Shown: positions 18,823 through 27,089 of the stretch, one piece after another
How the letters are laid out: the number at the start of each line of letters is the position of its first letter
Position numbering within the stretch: the first letter of the stretch is position 1
Source of the DNA: CAWDYA01 sp963806495
GTDB lineage: Bacteria > Acidobacteriota > Polarisedimenticolia > JACPZX01 > DASXTC01
Assembly: GCA_963806495.1 (NCBI GenBank)
Contig: CAWDYA010000007.1
Coordinates: 248,001 to 312,000 of the forward strand
Length of the DNA stretch: 64,000 nucleotides
Direction of reading: 5' to 3'
Program-made: the position numbers and the translations under genes
The notes under the pieces: generated by a model
The model's input: the letters and a program-made list of their open reading frames with translations, nothing else
Database searches by the model: none
What the model was told of the DNA's origin: nothing

Positions 18823-19572
18823 ATGCCGCTCGATCCACGCTACAGCCATCTGCTGGAGGTTCTCGACGGCGCGGCCTCACTGCACGTCGCGATCCGGCAG
18901 GCCGAGGAGGCTTTGCTGGAATCGGATCTCTCCGATGACGAGCGGGCTCTGCTCGCTTCGGTCCTGGACGCATCACGCGAGAAGCACGAACGGATCGCCG
19001 CGGTGTTGCAGGAGGGGGACGCGGAGGTCGTCGAGGCCCGCTTTGGAGAGACCGACGCGGCCGAGTGGTCCGAGCACGACCTCGTCGAGGCCGGCCGCGC
19101 GGCGGAGGCCGGCTCCGATCAGGCCGAGCGTGACGCGGCACGGGCCATCGATCGTCTGGGCCGATCGCTGCGGCTGAGCGCGCGCGGCTCCATCGAGGAG
19201 TTCATGTCGCACACGTCGGCGCTGCTGCGCGCCGCCTCGATGAAGGTCCTGGCGCTGCACTGGCGGTTGACCGACTACACCGACCGGGTGCTGTGGACGC
19301 TCGCCTCGGACCCCGACCCGGACTGCAGGAGGGCGGCGGCGCTGTGTCTCGGCAGCATGTACGAGGGCACGCAGGACGAGCAGATCGGGCGCGATCTCGT
19401 CGCGGCGCTCACCCGGGCGGACGAGGAAGAGGATGTCCGCTGGGCCTCCTACCACGCGCTTCTGGATCTCGACGGCCGGGCGGCCCGCCCGCGCCCGCTT
19501 CCGATCCATGACTTCGACCCGACACGGGACGTCGACCCGCAAATCCTCGCACGCTACGGCTCGGACGACTGA
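18823..19572 (+). CDS. uncharacterised protein with HEAT-like C-terminal repeats
   Basis: This 249-residue protein has no signal peptide or membrane span. The N-terminal half (residues 20-130) is acidic and helical, with possible coiled coil (LLESDLSDDERALLASVLDA). The second half has two HEAT-like units, LWTLASDPDPDCRRAAALCL and then EDVRWASYHALLDLDGR. HEAT repeats normally serve as protein-binding scaffolds. It follows the GAF protein by 90 bases and may be co-transcribed with it. I do not recognise a family and assign no function. Confidence 0.6.
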   Translation: MPLDPRYSHLLEVLDGAASLHVAIRQAEEALLESDLSDDERALLASVLDASREKHERIAAVLQEGDAEVVEARFGETDAAEWSEHDLVEAGRAAEAGSDQAERDAARAIDRLGRSLRLSARGSIEEFMSHTSALLRAASMKVLALHWRLTDYTDRVLWTLASDPDPDCRRAAALCLGSMYEGTQDEQIGRDLVAALTRADEEEDVRWASYHALLDLDGRAARPRPLPIHDFDPTRDVDPQILARYGSDD

Positions 19573-19581
19573 GCGGGTCCG

Positions 19582-19860
19582 TCAGTCCAGCGGCGGGAAC
19601 CTCCGCCGCCCCTCGAGGCAGTCGAGCAGGAACCTGAGCCGCTCCTCGTCCGGCCGCCCCCGGCCGGTCTCCGCGAGACGTCTCAGCTCCCAGTAGGCCG
19701 CCGTGACAACCCGGGTCCGGTGACCGGCCAGGATGCGGTCGCCCAATCCGGCCAGTCGCAACGCCTCATACGAGACGGTGATCCCGTCGAGCTTTCCCTC
19801 GAGATGCTCTCGGATGAGACCGGCGACACGCTCCGGCTCGATGATCCGGTCCTTGCGCAT
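19582..19860 (-). CDS. small hypothetical protein
   Basis: This 92-residue basic/acidic helical protein lies on the minus strand, between the HEAT-like gene and the divergent priming transferase. It begins MRKDRIIEPERVAGLIREHL and has no cysteines, signal peptide or membrane span. There is no clear ribosome-binding site before the ATG, and a TATCCT-like element sits a few bases upstream, so it may be weakly or leaderlessly translated. It is the only open frame that explains this gap. Function unknown. Confidence 0.5.
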   Translation of the reverse strand: MRKDRIIEPERVAGLIREHLEGKLDGITVSYEALRLAGLGDRILAGHRTRVVTAAYWELRRLAETGRGRPDEERLRFLLDCLEGRRRFPPLD

Positions 19861-19919
19861 GGCGCGAGGATATCATCATCGGCCCGGGGGCCGGCAGGCC
19901 GCCCGCGGGAAGGAACGGC

Positions 19920-19948
19920 TTGGCATAACCTCTTCTTTTGAGTATATT
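19920..19948 (+). promoter_or_regulatory. sigma-70-type promoter for the priming glycosyl-phosphotransferase
   Basis: A -35 box TTGGCA at 19920-19925 and a -10 box TATATT at 19943-19948 are separated by exactly 17 bases. The region is AT-rich against a very GC-rich background. It would start a transcript at about 19955 and a leader of roughly 28 bases before the ATG at 19983. Confidence 0.7.
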
Positions 19949-19982
19949 TACGACCATTCGGCGTCCGCGTCGCGAGGGGGAG

Positions 19983-21386
19983 ATGGCCGGTTTCTTCAAT
20001 GTCCCGATCCGCCGACGGCAGATTCTTCTGTTCGTCGTGGATCTCTGCCTCCTGCTGCTCTCCCTCATGCTGGCCTTCGTGATCGCCCGGTTTGCCAAGT
20101 TCAACATCCTGTTCGTCCTCGACAGGTTCACCGTGGCCTGCGTCATCTACTTCACCGTCTACGCGGTGGTGTTCTTCGTCGGGCAGCTCTACGACGTGGA
20201 GAGCCGGTACGAGCAGATGCGATCCCTGCTGTACATCTGCGGCCTCGTGCTGGTGGCCAACCTGGTCATCTCCATGCTGTTCTACTTCCTCCCGACATGG
20301 CGCATCGCCCGGCGCGTCATGGCGCTACAGGCGCCGATGGCCGCAATCCTCATCTACCTGTGGCGGAGATTCTATCTGCTGATCAGCCGCGGCCTGGTGT
20401 CCGCGCAGCGTGTGCTCCTCGTGGGAGTGGACGACACGATGGCTTCGCTCATCGAGGATCTCCGTGCCGGCTACGCGCCCGAGTTCGACATCGTGGGGAT
20501 CGTCGACGACGACCCGCGGCATCACGGCAGGGACTTCGGCGGGGTGCCGGTGCTCGGTGCCAGCGACTCCCTCGCGGGGATCGTGGCGCGTGACTCGATC
20601 GGGATCATCGTCTTCTCGCCCGGGTATCGCACCGCGGCGAACGGAAACACCGTGCGCAACGTGCTCGAGCTCAAGGCGCGGGGGGTCAAGGTGTACGAGC
20701 TGGCGACCTTCTACAAGCAGGTGACGGGCAAGATCCCGGTCCGGTACATCGAGGACCAGTGGCTGCTCTTCTCCCAGGATTTCGCGGGGATCTCGCGCGG
20801 CGATCGGCGCAACCTGAAGCGCCTGATGGATGTGCTCGTGGCTGCGTCGGCGCTCACGCTGCTCTCTCCCCTTATCCTGATCCTTGCCGTCGTCGTCAGG
20901 CTCTCCTCACGTGGTCCCGTCCTCTACAGGCAGGAACGGGTCGGTCTCGACAAGCGACCCTATGAGCTGCTGAAGTTCCGCACGATGGCCGTCGACGCCG
21001 AGGAGGAAGGCCGGCCGGTCTGGGCGCAGCAGAACGACCAGCGGGTCACCCCGGTGGGGCGTGCGATGCGACGTCTGAGGCTCGACGAGATCCCCCAGTT
21101 CGTCAACGTTCTGCGCGGCGAGATGAGCATCATCGGTCCGCGACCCGAACGCCCGTTCTTCGTGGAGCAGCTCGAGAGGGACATCCCGTACTACTCGCTG
21201 CGATTCTCCGCCAAGCCGGGGCTGACCGGGTGGGCGCAGGTGAACTATCGTTACGGGGCCAGTGTGGAGGACGCGCACACCAAGCTGCAGTACGATCTGT
21301 ACTATATCCAGGAGATGTCGGCCCTGCTCGACATGGTGATCATGCTCAAGACGTTCCAGACGATCCTGTTCCGTCCCGGGTACTGA
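19983..21386 (+). CDS. undecaprenyl-phosphate sugar phosphotransferase (priming glycosyltransferase, WcaJ/WbaP-like)
   Basis: This protein of about 467 residues starts exopolysaccharide repeat-unit synthesis by moving a sugar-1-phosphate onto undecaprenyl phosphate at the inner membrane. Four or five N-terminal membrane spans (residues 15-130) precede a CoA-binding-like Rossmann region (VLLVGVDDTMASLIED, DIVGIVDDDPR). The bacterial sugar transferase domain follows (about 275-467): KRLMDVLVAASALTLLSPLI, then YRQERVGLDKRPYELLKFRT, RRLRLDEIPQFVNVLRGEMS, and GPRPERPFF. The ATG at 19983 follows GAGGGGG. An in-frame TTG at 19938 lies inside the promoter and is rejected. Confidence 0.92.
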   Translation: MAGFFNVPIRRRQILLFVVDLCLLLLSLMLAFVIARFAKFNILFVLDRFTVACVIYFTVYAVVFFVGQLYDVESRYEQMRSLLYICGLVLVANLVISMLFYFLPTWRIARRVMALQAPMAAILIYLWRRFYLLISRGLVSAQRVLLVGVDDTMASLIEDLRAGYAPEFDIVGIVDDDPRHHGRDFGGVPVLGASDSLAGIVARDSIGIIVFSPGYRTAANGNTVRNVLELKARGVKVYELATFYKQVTGKIPVRYIEDQWLLFSQDFAGISRGDRRNLKRLMDVLVAASALTLLSPLILILAVVVRLSSRGPVLYRQERVGLDKRPYELLKFRTMAVDAEEEGRPVWAQQNDQRVTPVGRAMRRLRLDEIPQFVNVLRGEMSIIGPRPERPFFVEQLERDIPYYSLRFSAKPGLTGWAQVNYRYGASVEDAHTKLQYDLYYIQEMSALLDMVIMLKTFQTILFRPGY

Positions 21387-21389
21387 GGC

Positions 21390-22433
21390 ATGAAACGCAA
21401 CCTTCTCTTCGGCGCGATCGTGGTCGTCCTGTTCTTCGGGGCGGCAGAGGGGCTCCTGCGGGTCTCTCATCTCGTGTCGACCGATGCGCTCCGCTCGCCC
21501 ACCCTGGAGACTCTCGACCGGATCCCGGGGCTGTTCACCCCCGGGCAGGACTACGTCGACCGGGTGCATCCCGAACTGCCCTACCACGTGCACATCAACA
21601 GTCTCGGGTTCCGCGGCCGGGAGTTCGCTGCGCGCAAATCGCCCGGATCCGTCAGGATCCTGTGTGTGGGCGACTCCTACACTTTCGGGCCCTATGTCGA
21701 CGACGACGCGACGTTGCCGGCCCGGCTCGGTACGCAGCTCGAGTCTGCGGCGCCGGGACGGGGGCTGGAGGTCATCAATGGCGGCGTGAGCGGCTTCTCC
21801 ATCCTGGACGAGAAGACCTTCCTGGAGACCAAGGCGCTGTCGCTCCAGCCGGATCTCGTCGTGCTCGTCTTCACCAACAACGACATCACCGACCTGGCGA
21901 GACCGAGGCCGATGATCGAGGTGATGCGGGACCATGCCCGGCTGAAATCCCGTTTCCTGATCGGCCCCGTCATCCGCTTCCTGCAGCATACGGCGATCTT
22001 CAACGGCATGCAGCGCACCGCCGCGTGGCTGGAGGTCCGCCGGCGCAAGGAGGCCGTCCGCCAGGAGGTCGTCCCGCAGGAGGCCCTGTGGGATCGCTAC
22101 GGAGAGCTGCTGGGACAGACTCGCGACCTGCTGGACCGACGGGGTGTCGGGCTGCTGCTCGTGGCCTGGCCCTCCTGGGAGCAGGCGGAAGGGGACGGAC
22201 CCGCGGAGCCGCTCGATCGGCTCGGGGCGATGGCCGCACGCCTCGGCATCCCGTTTCTCGATCTGACGCCTGCCATGCAGGCGCTCGACGCTGCCGGGGC
22301 CAGGCCGTCGCTCATGCCGCTCGACGGCCATCCGTCCGCCGCAGCGTATGAGTCGGGTGCGCGGGTGATCGCGTCGAGACTCATGCAGCCGGACGGCGCC
22401 GTTTCCAGCCTGCTTGCCGCCTTCAGGCCGTGA
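21390..22433 (+). CDS. SGNH/GDSL hydrolase family protein, membrane-anchored
   Basis: This 347-residue protein has one N-terminal membrane segment (residues 3-20, FGAIVVVLFFGAAEGLLRV) that would place the enzyme in the periplasm. Block I is CVGDSYTFG, with the likely nucleophilic serine near residue 96. Block III is VFTNNDITD, and the catalytic DxxH is LDGHPSAAAYE near the C-terminus. Family members act as esterases or O-acetyl transferases/esterases on polysaccharides. It lies 3 bases after the priming transferase, so it is probably co-expressed and may edit acetyl groups on the exported glycan; that role is inferred. Confidence 0.82.
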   Translation: MKRNLLFGAIVVVLFFGAAEGLLRVSHLVSTDALRSPTLETLDRIPGLFTPGQDYVDRVHPELPYHVHINSLGFRGREFAARKSPGSVRILCVGDSYTFGPYVDDDATLPARLGTQLESAAPGRGLEVINGGVSGFSILDEKTFLETKALSLQPDLVVLVFTNNDITDLARPRPMIEVMRDHARLKSRFLIGPVIRFLQHTAIFNGMQRTAAWLEVRRRKEAVRQEVVPQEALWDRYGELLGQTRDLLDRRGVGLLLVAWPSWEQAEGDGPAEPLDRLGAMAARLGIPFLDLTPAMQALDAAGARPSLMPLDGHPSAAAYESGARVIASRLMQPDGAVSSLLAAFRP

Positions 22434-23494
22434 TGCGGGGATCCCCCCGGACCGACCCGGTGGTGAAGCTCCTGCGCGGAGAACCGCCCGATATCCCGCC
22501 CTGCGACCCTCGATGGGAGCCGCTCGCGGACCGGCTCGCCCGTGAGGGCCTGTCGGGTGCGGCGCTGTCGATCCTGGGGCACACGGGGCGGCTGGGGATC
22601 TCACTCCCGCCGCGCGCCGTCGGCTCGACGCGGATCTGTCCGCCGTGCGCGCCGAGCAGGTTCTGCTGTTCGACCGCTTCGAGAAGGTGGCCGGCATCCT
22701 CGACCGGGCGGGGGTCACCTTTATCGTGCACAAGGGCGGGGCTCTCGCGCCGCTGGTGTACGATCGTCTCGAGGACCGCCCCATGGTGGACATCGACATC
22801 ATCTTCCCGCCGGGCGAGTGGGAGACGGTCCGACAGGCTCTTGTGGGCGCCGGCTACAGGCTGCCGCCTGGCACGCGCGAGACCTTCTGGCTAGAGAACT
22901 ACTTCAATCTCGCCGTCATGTCCCCCGAAGATCCGCCGAGCCACTTCGACCTGCACTGGGGGCTGACGCAGGAGGGGCGATACCGGATCGACACGCACGA
23001 GCTTTTCCGGCGCGCGGTGCCGTACGAGTTCGGGGCGCTGAGGCTCCTCAGGCTCTCCAACGAGGACCTGCTGCTGAGCCTCTTCCTGCATCTCGGCCTG
23101 CACTACTTCCTGGCCCGACTCATCTGGCTCTATGACATGAAGCGGGTGATACAGCGGTGGGAGATTCGACTGGGACACGCTGCTGGAGAGGGCCCGGGCC
23201 TGGGGGCTGACCACGATGGTGGCCTTCAACACGGCCTTCCTCGAGAAGCTCTTTCCCGGGCTGGTCCCGCAACGTGTGCTGGCCGCCGTCCGCCCCGGCC
23301 CGCTGAGACGCGCCGTTACAAGGCCTTTTCTCTCACCGGATCCCTGCCACCTGTTCCGCGACGAGGAGAGACGGTTCAACCACTTCGTGCTGGGGCTGGT
23401 CGCCATCGACCGCCCCGTCGACGCCGTCCGGTTCTCGGCCGGCAAGATCGCGAGGAGCGTGAGGTGGCTGGGCCGCCGCCCCAGGCGGCGCTGA
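22433..23494 (+). CDS. uncharacterised nucleotidyltransferase family protein (two compensating frameshifts)
   Basis: Three frames join into one protein of about 353 residues. The first part (MRGSPRTDPVVKLLRGEPPD...) shifts at about 22600-22620. The middle reads VRAEQVLLFDRFEKVAGILD, then FIVHKGGALAPLVYDRLEDRPMVDIDIIF with the typical KG...R..DiDl nucleotidyltransferase pattern. A second shift at about 23161-23166 restores the original frame (FDWDTLLERARAWGLTTMVA) through to the stop. The family is common in polysaccharide clusters but has no established reaction. It is a paralogue of the N-terminal part of the protein at 13576. The ATG overlaps the preceding stop (TGATG). Confidence 0.7.
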
Positions 23495-23495
23495 T

Positions 23496-23524
23496 TTGAC
23501 TCAAACCCCTCTGGGGACTACGAT
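23496..23524 (+). promoter_or_regulatory. sigma-70-type promoter for wza-wzc
   Basis: A -35 box TTGACT (23496-23501) and a -10 box TACGAT (23519-23524) are spaced by 17 bases, in the short gap after the stop of the preceding gene. It would drive the export genes at 23548 and 24549 independently of the upstream operon. Confidence 0.65.
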
Positions 23525-23547
23525 TTGGGCACTTTCACCATCATTTC

Positions 23548-24552
23548 ATGAGGGACCGAGCGGTGGCACCGACCCGTCCAACCGACCTCCGCGGCGTCTC
23601 CCGGCTGCTGGGCGCCTTCTCCCTTGCGGTCGTCTGCCTTGGCGCGACCGGTGTCCCGGCCCGGGCCGCCGACGCCGCCACGGCCGGCGTCATCCGGGCC
23701 GTGGACCTGATCCCCGAGGGGAGGCTTCTGCGGATCCACTTGAGGGCCGCGGCCCCCATCGGTCGGTACGTGCTGTCGCGGCAGGGCCCCCCCGAGAAGA
23801 GGGACCTCGTGGTACATCTGCCCGGTTTCACCAGCGAGGTGCCGACACCGGTGGATGTGGGGGACTATCTCCTGCCGGTCGACATCGCCGTGGCCGTCGC
23901 CGACGGCGCGCCGGAGTTGAAGCTCGTCTTCGGCAACGTGGGGGATTCCCTCGTCCAGGTGGCCCAGGACGGTGCGGACCTCAGCATTCTGATCATCCCG
24001 CCCGAGAAACGATCCGAGGCGGCCGATGCCTACAGGATCGGCGTCAACGACATGCTGCAGATCGACGTCTTCGGGCACGAGGATCTCAACAAGACACTGA
24101 AGGTCTCCCCCAGCGGCCTGATCAGCTTCCCGCTGATCGGCAACGTCCACGCCGGGGGGAAGACCGTCGACGAGGTCTCCGCCGAGATCACCGACCGGCT
24201 CGGCGCCGACTACATCCAGGATCCGCACGTGACCGTCTCCGTGTGGGAGTACCTCAGCCAGTGGGTGAATCTCGTGGGGGAGGTGGCGCAGCCGGGGCGA
24301 TACTACATGACCGGTCCCATGACGCTCATCGACGCGATCACCCAGGCCGGTGGGCTGACCTCGCAGGCGGGCAAGGAGATCCTCGTGACCCGGCGCCCCG
24401 AGGCGGTCGACCCCGCGTCGGCGGGCGAGGTGTTCCGCGTGAACATCGCCGACCTCTTCTCGGCCGAGGGGGGAAGCCTGAACCTGCGTCTCCGCTCCGG
24501 TGACATCGTCAACGTCGAGACGGGCGAGGCGACCAGGGCGGCGAAGCCGTGA
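23548..24552 (+). CDS. polysaccharide export protein (Wza-type outer-membrane channel, SLBB domains)
   Basis: This is a 334-residue exported protein with a signal sequence (LLGAFSLAVVCLGATGVPARA). The N-terminal 130 residues form a beta-rich AMIN-like segment. The Poly_export domain is clear from about 165: YRIGVNDMLQIDVFGHEDLN, then VSPSGLISFPLIGNVHAGGKTVDEV. The SLBB-like part has VNLVGEVAQPGRYYMTGPMTLIDAI followed by AGGLTSQAG. It forms the outer-membrane/periplasmic exit for the exopolysaccharide with the Wzc partner at 24549. Start is ambiguous: ATG 23548 has little SD, while GTG 23563 follows GAGGG and could be the true start. It lacks an obvious lipobox cysteine. Confidence 0.88.
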   Translation: MRDRAVAPTRPTDLRGVSRLLGAFSLAVVCLGATGVPARAADAATAGVIRAVDLIPEGRLLRIHLRAAAPIGRYVLSRQGPPEKRDLVVHLPGFTSEVPTPVDVGDYLLPVDIAVAVADGAPELKLVFGNVGDSLVQVAQDGADLSILIIPPEKRSEAADAYRIGVNDMLQIDVFGHEDLNKTLKVSPSGLISFPLIGNVHAGGKTVDEVSAEITDRLGADYIQDPHVTVSVWEYLSQWVNLVGEVAQPGRYYMTGPMTLIDAITQAGGLTSQAGKEILVTRRPEAVDPASAGEVFRVNIADLFSAEGGSLNLRLRSGDIVNVETGEATRAAKP

Positions 24553-26672
24553 ACGACGTATATTCCGGGGCGATGAACGGACCACAGAGCGAGCCCGAGA
24601 GACAACCCCATCTGAGGGACTACTGGCGCACCGTGTGGGCGGGGCGGTGGACCGTCGCCACGGTTTTCGTGGTTGTCGTGACCATCGGCGTTCTCGCGAC
24701 TTTCCTGCAGACGAGGATCTACCGGGCCACGGCGACGCTCGAGATAAGCCCGCGGGCCCAGCGCGTGGTGCGGGTCGACGACGTTTCCCAGATCGGCGCC
24801 GCGGGGCTCGGCTGGTCGGCCGAGGATCGGTACTTCAAGACGCAACTCGAGGTGATCCGCAGCCGCGACGTGGCCGAGAGGGCGTTCGAATCGCTTGGGC
24901 TCAAGGACCACCCGCTCTTTCGCGACGCGAAGGACCCGGTCGCCCGCTTCATGGCGCGGCTCGAAGTGGAGCCGACCCCGGACACGCTCATCGTGACCCT
25001 CAGCATGGAGGGCCCCGATCCGCAGGAGGTTGCCTCCTGGGTGAACGCTGTGGCCCGGAGCTATGTTTCCAGGAACATCGAGCAGGCCAACCAGGCCACC
25101 GCGGATGCGATCGGATCGCTCGTCAAGCAGATGGAGCCGCTGCGGGACAACCTGATCAAGCGAGAGCAGGAGAAGTTCCGGTACGCGCGCGAGCAGAAAG
25201 TCTACGTGCCCGAGACGCAGAAGTCCTCCTACAACGAGCGGCTCGCCTCGCTCGAAAAGGACTACACCGATACCAAGCTCAAGAGGCTCGAGCTGGAGGC
25301 GGTGTTCCGCAAGATCGAGGACATCGAGCGCGCCGGTGGCGACTACTTCGTCATCCCGCAGGTCGCCAACGACGAGGTGCTGCGCGGCCTGAACCGGGAG
25401 AAAGGCGAGCTCGAGGCGGAGCAGCGCAAGCTCCTCGTGACGTTCAAGCCGGGCCACTACAAGGTGAAGGAGAACGAGGCGGCCCTCAACAAGATCGATC
25501 AGAGAATCTCCACCGAGACGAACCGGATCATCAGCGCGATTCGCACCGAGTACGGTCTCGCCGAAGAGCGCGAGACCGACCTTGCCCGTGAGATCCAGAC
25601 CACCAAGGAGGAGGCGCTCGCCGTCAGCGAGAAGACCTCGACCTACGACATTCTCAACACCGAGTCGGAGGAGGCCCGGCGGATTTACGACCTGGTGGCC
25701 CAGCGGGTCAAGGAGGTGGACCTGAACTCCAGCCTCCTGCGGAACAACCTCGCGATCCTCGACCAGGCGGAGGTTCCGGCCGTGCCGGTCAGGCCGAGGC
25801 GGATCGTCAATCTGGCGGTGTCGGCGCTGATGGGGCTCGCGCTGGGGATCGGGCTCATCTTCTTCCTCGAGTACATCGACAATACGGTACGCAGCGCCGA
25901 GCAGCTCGAACGGGAGTTCGGCCTCGGGGCTCTGGCCGTGATCCCGCGCAGGACCCCCCGCACGGAAGCGGCGGTGATCGAGGCGTTCAGCTCGCTACGC
26001 ACAGGTGTCCAGTTCTCCAGCATGAACCACGCGCGCCGCGTGGTGCTGGTGACGAGCGCCGGTCCGCGCGAGGGGAAGACGCTCACGGCCGTGATGCTCG
26101 CGCAGGCGATGGCTCGCGCAGGTGAGCGCGTCTGTCTCGTGGATGCCGATCTGCGCCATCCCGCGGTGCACCGCATGACAGGGATCGAGCCCGGCTCGGG
26201 GCTCACCGGGATCCTGACGGGCGAGGGCGGCCCCGCGGCGACGAGGTCGGCGACGCGCGGCGGCGCAGCGGGTGAGCCCGCGGTGATCCCCGCAGGCCCG
26301 GTTCCGCCCCGGCCGGCCGAGTTGCTGGTCTCCGAGAAGTTCGCGGCGCTCGTGGCGGAGCTCAAGGGGGGATACGACTGGGTGATCCTCGATTCCCCCC
26401 CGGCGGCCGGCCTCACCGACGCCGTGCTGATTGCGGCGCGGTCCGACATGGTGATCTTCGTGGCGAGACAGTCACGCACCGATCGGGACGTACTGCGCAG
26501 GGCGCTCGAGTCGATCCGCACGGCCAACCCGAACGTGGTCGGCGCGGTGCTCAACGACGTGGATCTGCGCCGCTCGGCGAACCGCACGCTCTATTATCCG
26601 ACCTATGATGCCCACTCGGCGAAGACCGCCCAGGACTCCGACGTCGCCAAGCGCCGACCCGCGGCGCTCTGA
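24549..26672 (+). CDS. polysaccharide co-polymerase / tyrosine autokinase (Wzc-like)
   Basis: This 707-residue inner-membrane protein starts with a GTG overlapping the previous stop (an alternative ATG lies at 24573). An N-terminal span (about residues 39-58) and a second at about 417-438 flank a long periplasmic coiled-coil region rich in Glu/Lys. The cytoplasmic BY-kinase domain has Walker A GPREGKT near 505, Walker A' CLVDADLRHP, and Walker B WVILDSPPA. The C-terminal tail holds a small tyrosine cluster, LYYPTYDAH, which would be the autophosphorylation site. It controls chain length and gates export through Wza. Confidence 0.92.
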   Translation: MNDVYSGAMNGPQSEPERQPHLRDYWRTVWAGRWTVATVFVVVVTIGVLATFLQTRIYRATATLEISPRAQRVVRVDDVSQIGAAGLGWSAEDRYFKTQLEVIRSRDVAERAFESLGLKDHPLFRDAKDPVARFMARLEVEPTPDTLIVTLSMEGPDPQEVASWVNAVARSYVSRNIEQANQATADAIGSLVKQMEPLRDNLIKREQEKFRYAREQKVYVPETQKSSYNERLASLEKDYTDTKLKRLELEAVFRKIEDIERAGGDYFVIPQVANDEVLRGLNREKGELEAEQRKLLVTFKPGHYKVKENEAALNKIDQRISTETNRIISAIRTEYGLAEERETDLAREIQTTKEEALAVSEKTSTYDILNTESEEARRIYDLVAQRVKEVDLNSSLLRNNLAILDQAEVPAVPVRPRRIVNLAVSALMGLALGIGLIFFLEYIDNTVRSAEQLEREFGLGALAVIPRRTPRTEAAVIEAFSSLRTGVQFSSMNHARRVVLVTSAGPREGKTLTAVMLAQAMARAGERVCLVDADLRHPAVHRMTGIEPGSGLTGILTGEGGPAATRSATRGGAAGEPAVIPAGPVPPRPAELLVSEKFAALVAELKGGYDWVILDSPPAAGLTDAVLIAARSDMVIFVARQSRTDRDVLRRALESIRTANPNVVGAVLNDVDLRRSANRTLYYPTYDAHSAKTAQDSDVAKRRPAAL

Positions 26673-27062
26673 ATGACCGCTGCGGCCCTCGCGCTGGTTC
26701 TGCTGGCGGCTTCCGCCTCCGCCCCACGCCCCTGGATCGGCTTCTGGACGTACGATCTGTGCCACGAGGATCGCAAGCCGAGCCACGACAAGGACACGTT
26801 CTGTCGCGAGGGCGAGGATAGGATCCGCGTCTCGGTCGATGCCGCCGGCCGATATGACATCACCCTGTGTCCCGCCGATCCATGGGGGGAGCGGAACGTG
26901 TCGCTCGATGACGGCGGCAGACGTCTGTCGTTCCGTACGCGTGACGGGCTCGCGGTCCGTCTCACCCTGGCGGCGGACGGCGATCATTACCGGGGCGTAT
27001 TCCGCAGCCGGGACGGACACTCGGGGCGGGTCTGGGGACGCCGGGTGAACGGCTGCCGGTGA
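26673..27062 (+). CDS. small secreted protein of unknown function
   Basis: This 129-residue protein has an N-terminal signal-like segment (ALALVLLAASASAPRPW) and a mature part of about 110 residues. It contains four cysteines (two near residues 30-50) that could form disulfides, and a beta-rich pattern (IRVSVDAAGRYDITLCPADP). The WIGFWTYDLC opening is vaguely like small periplasmic lipocalin-type proteins (DUF2147), but the match is weak. It starts immediately after wzc (TGAATG), so it is probably co-translated with the export machinery. It could be a polysaccharide-associated or envelope protein; function is unknown. Confidence 0.6.
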   Translation: MTAAALALVLLAASASAPRPWIGFWTYDLCHEDRKPSHDKDTFCREGEDRIRVSVDAAGRYDITLCPADPWGERNVSLDDGGRRLSFRTRDGLAVRLTLAADGDHYRGVFRSRDGHSGRVWGRRVNGCR

Positions 27063-27089
27063 CACAGAGCCGGCCGGGCCGCTGCAGGG

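Noticed and set aside
19938..19940. TTG at 19938 as start of the priming transferase
   Set aside because: It lies in the spacer of the TTGGCA/TATATT promoter, whereas ATG 19983 follows GAGGGGG and fits the transcript start.
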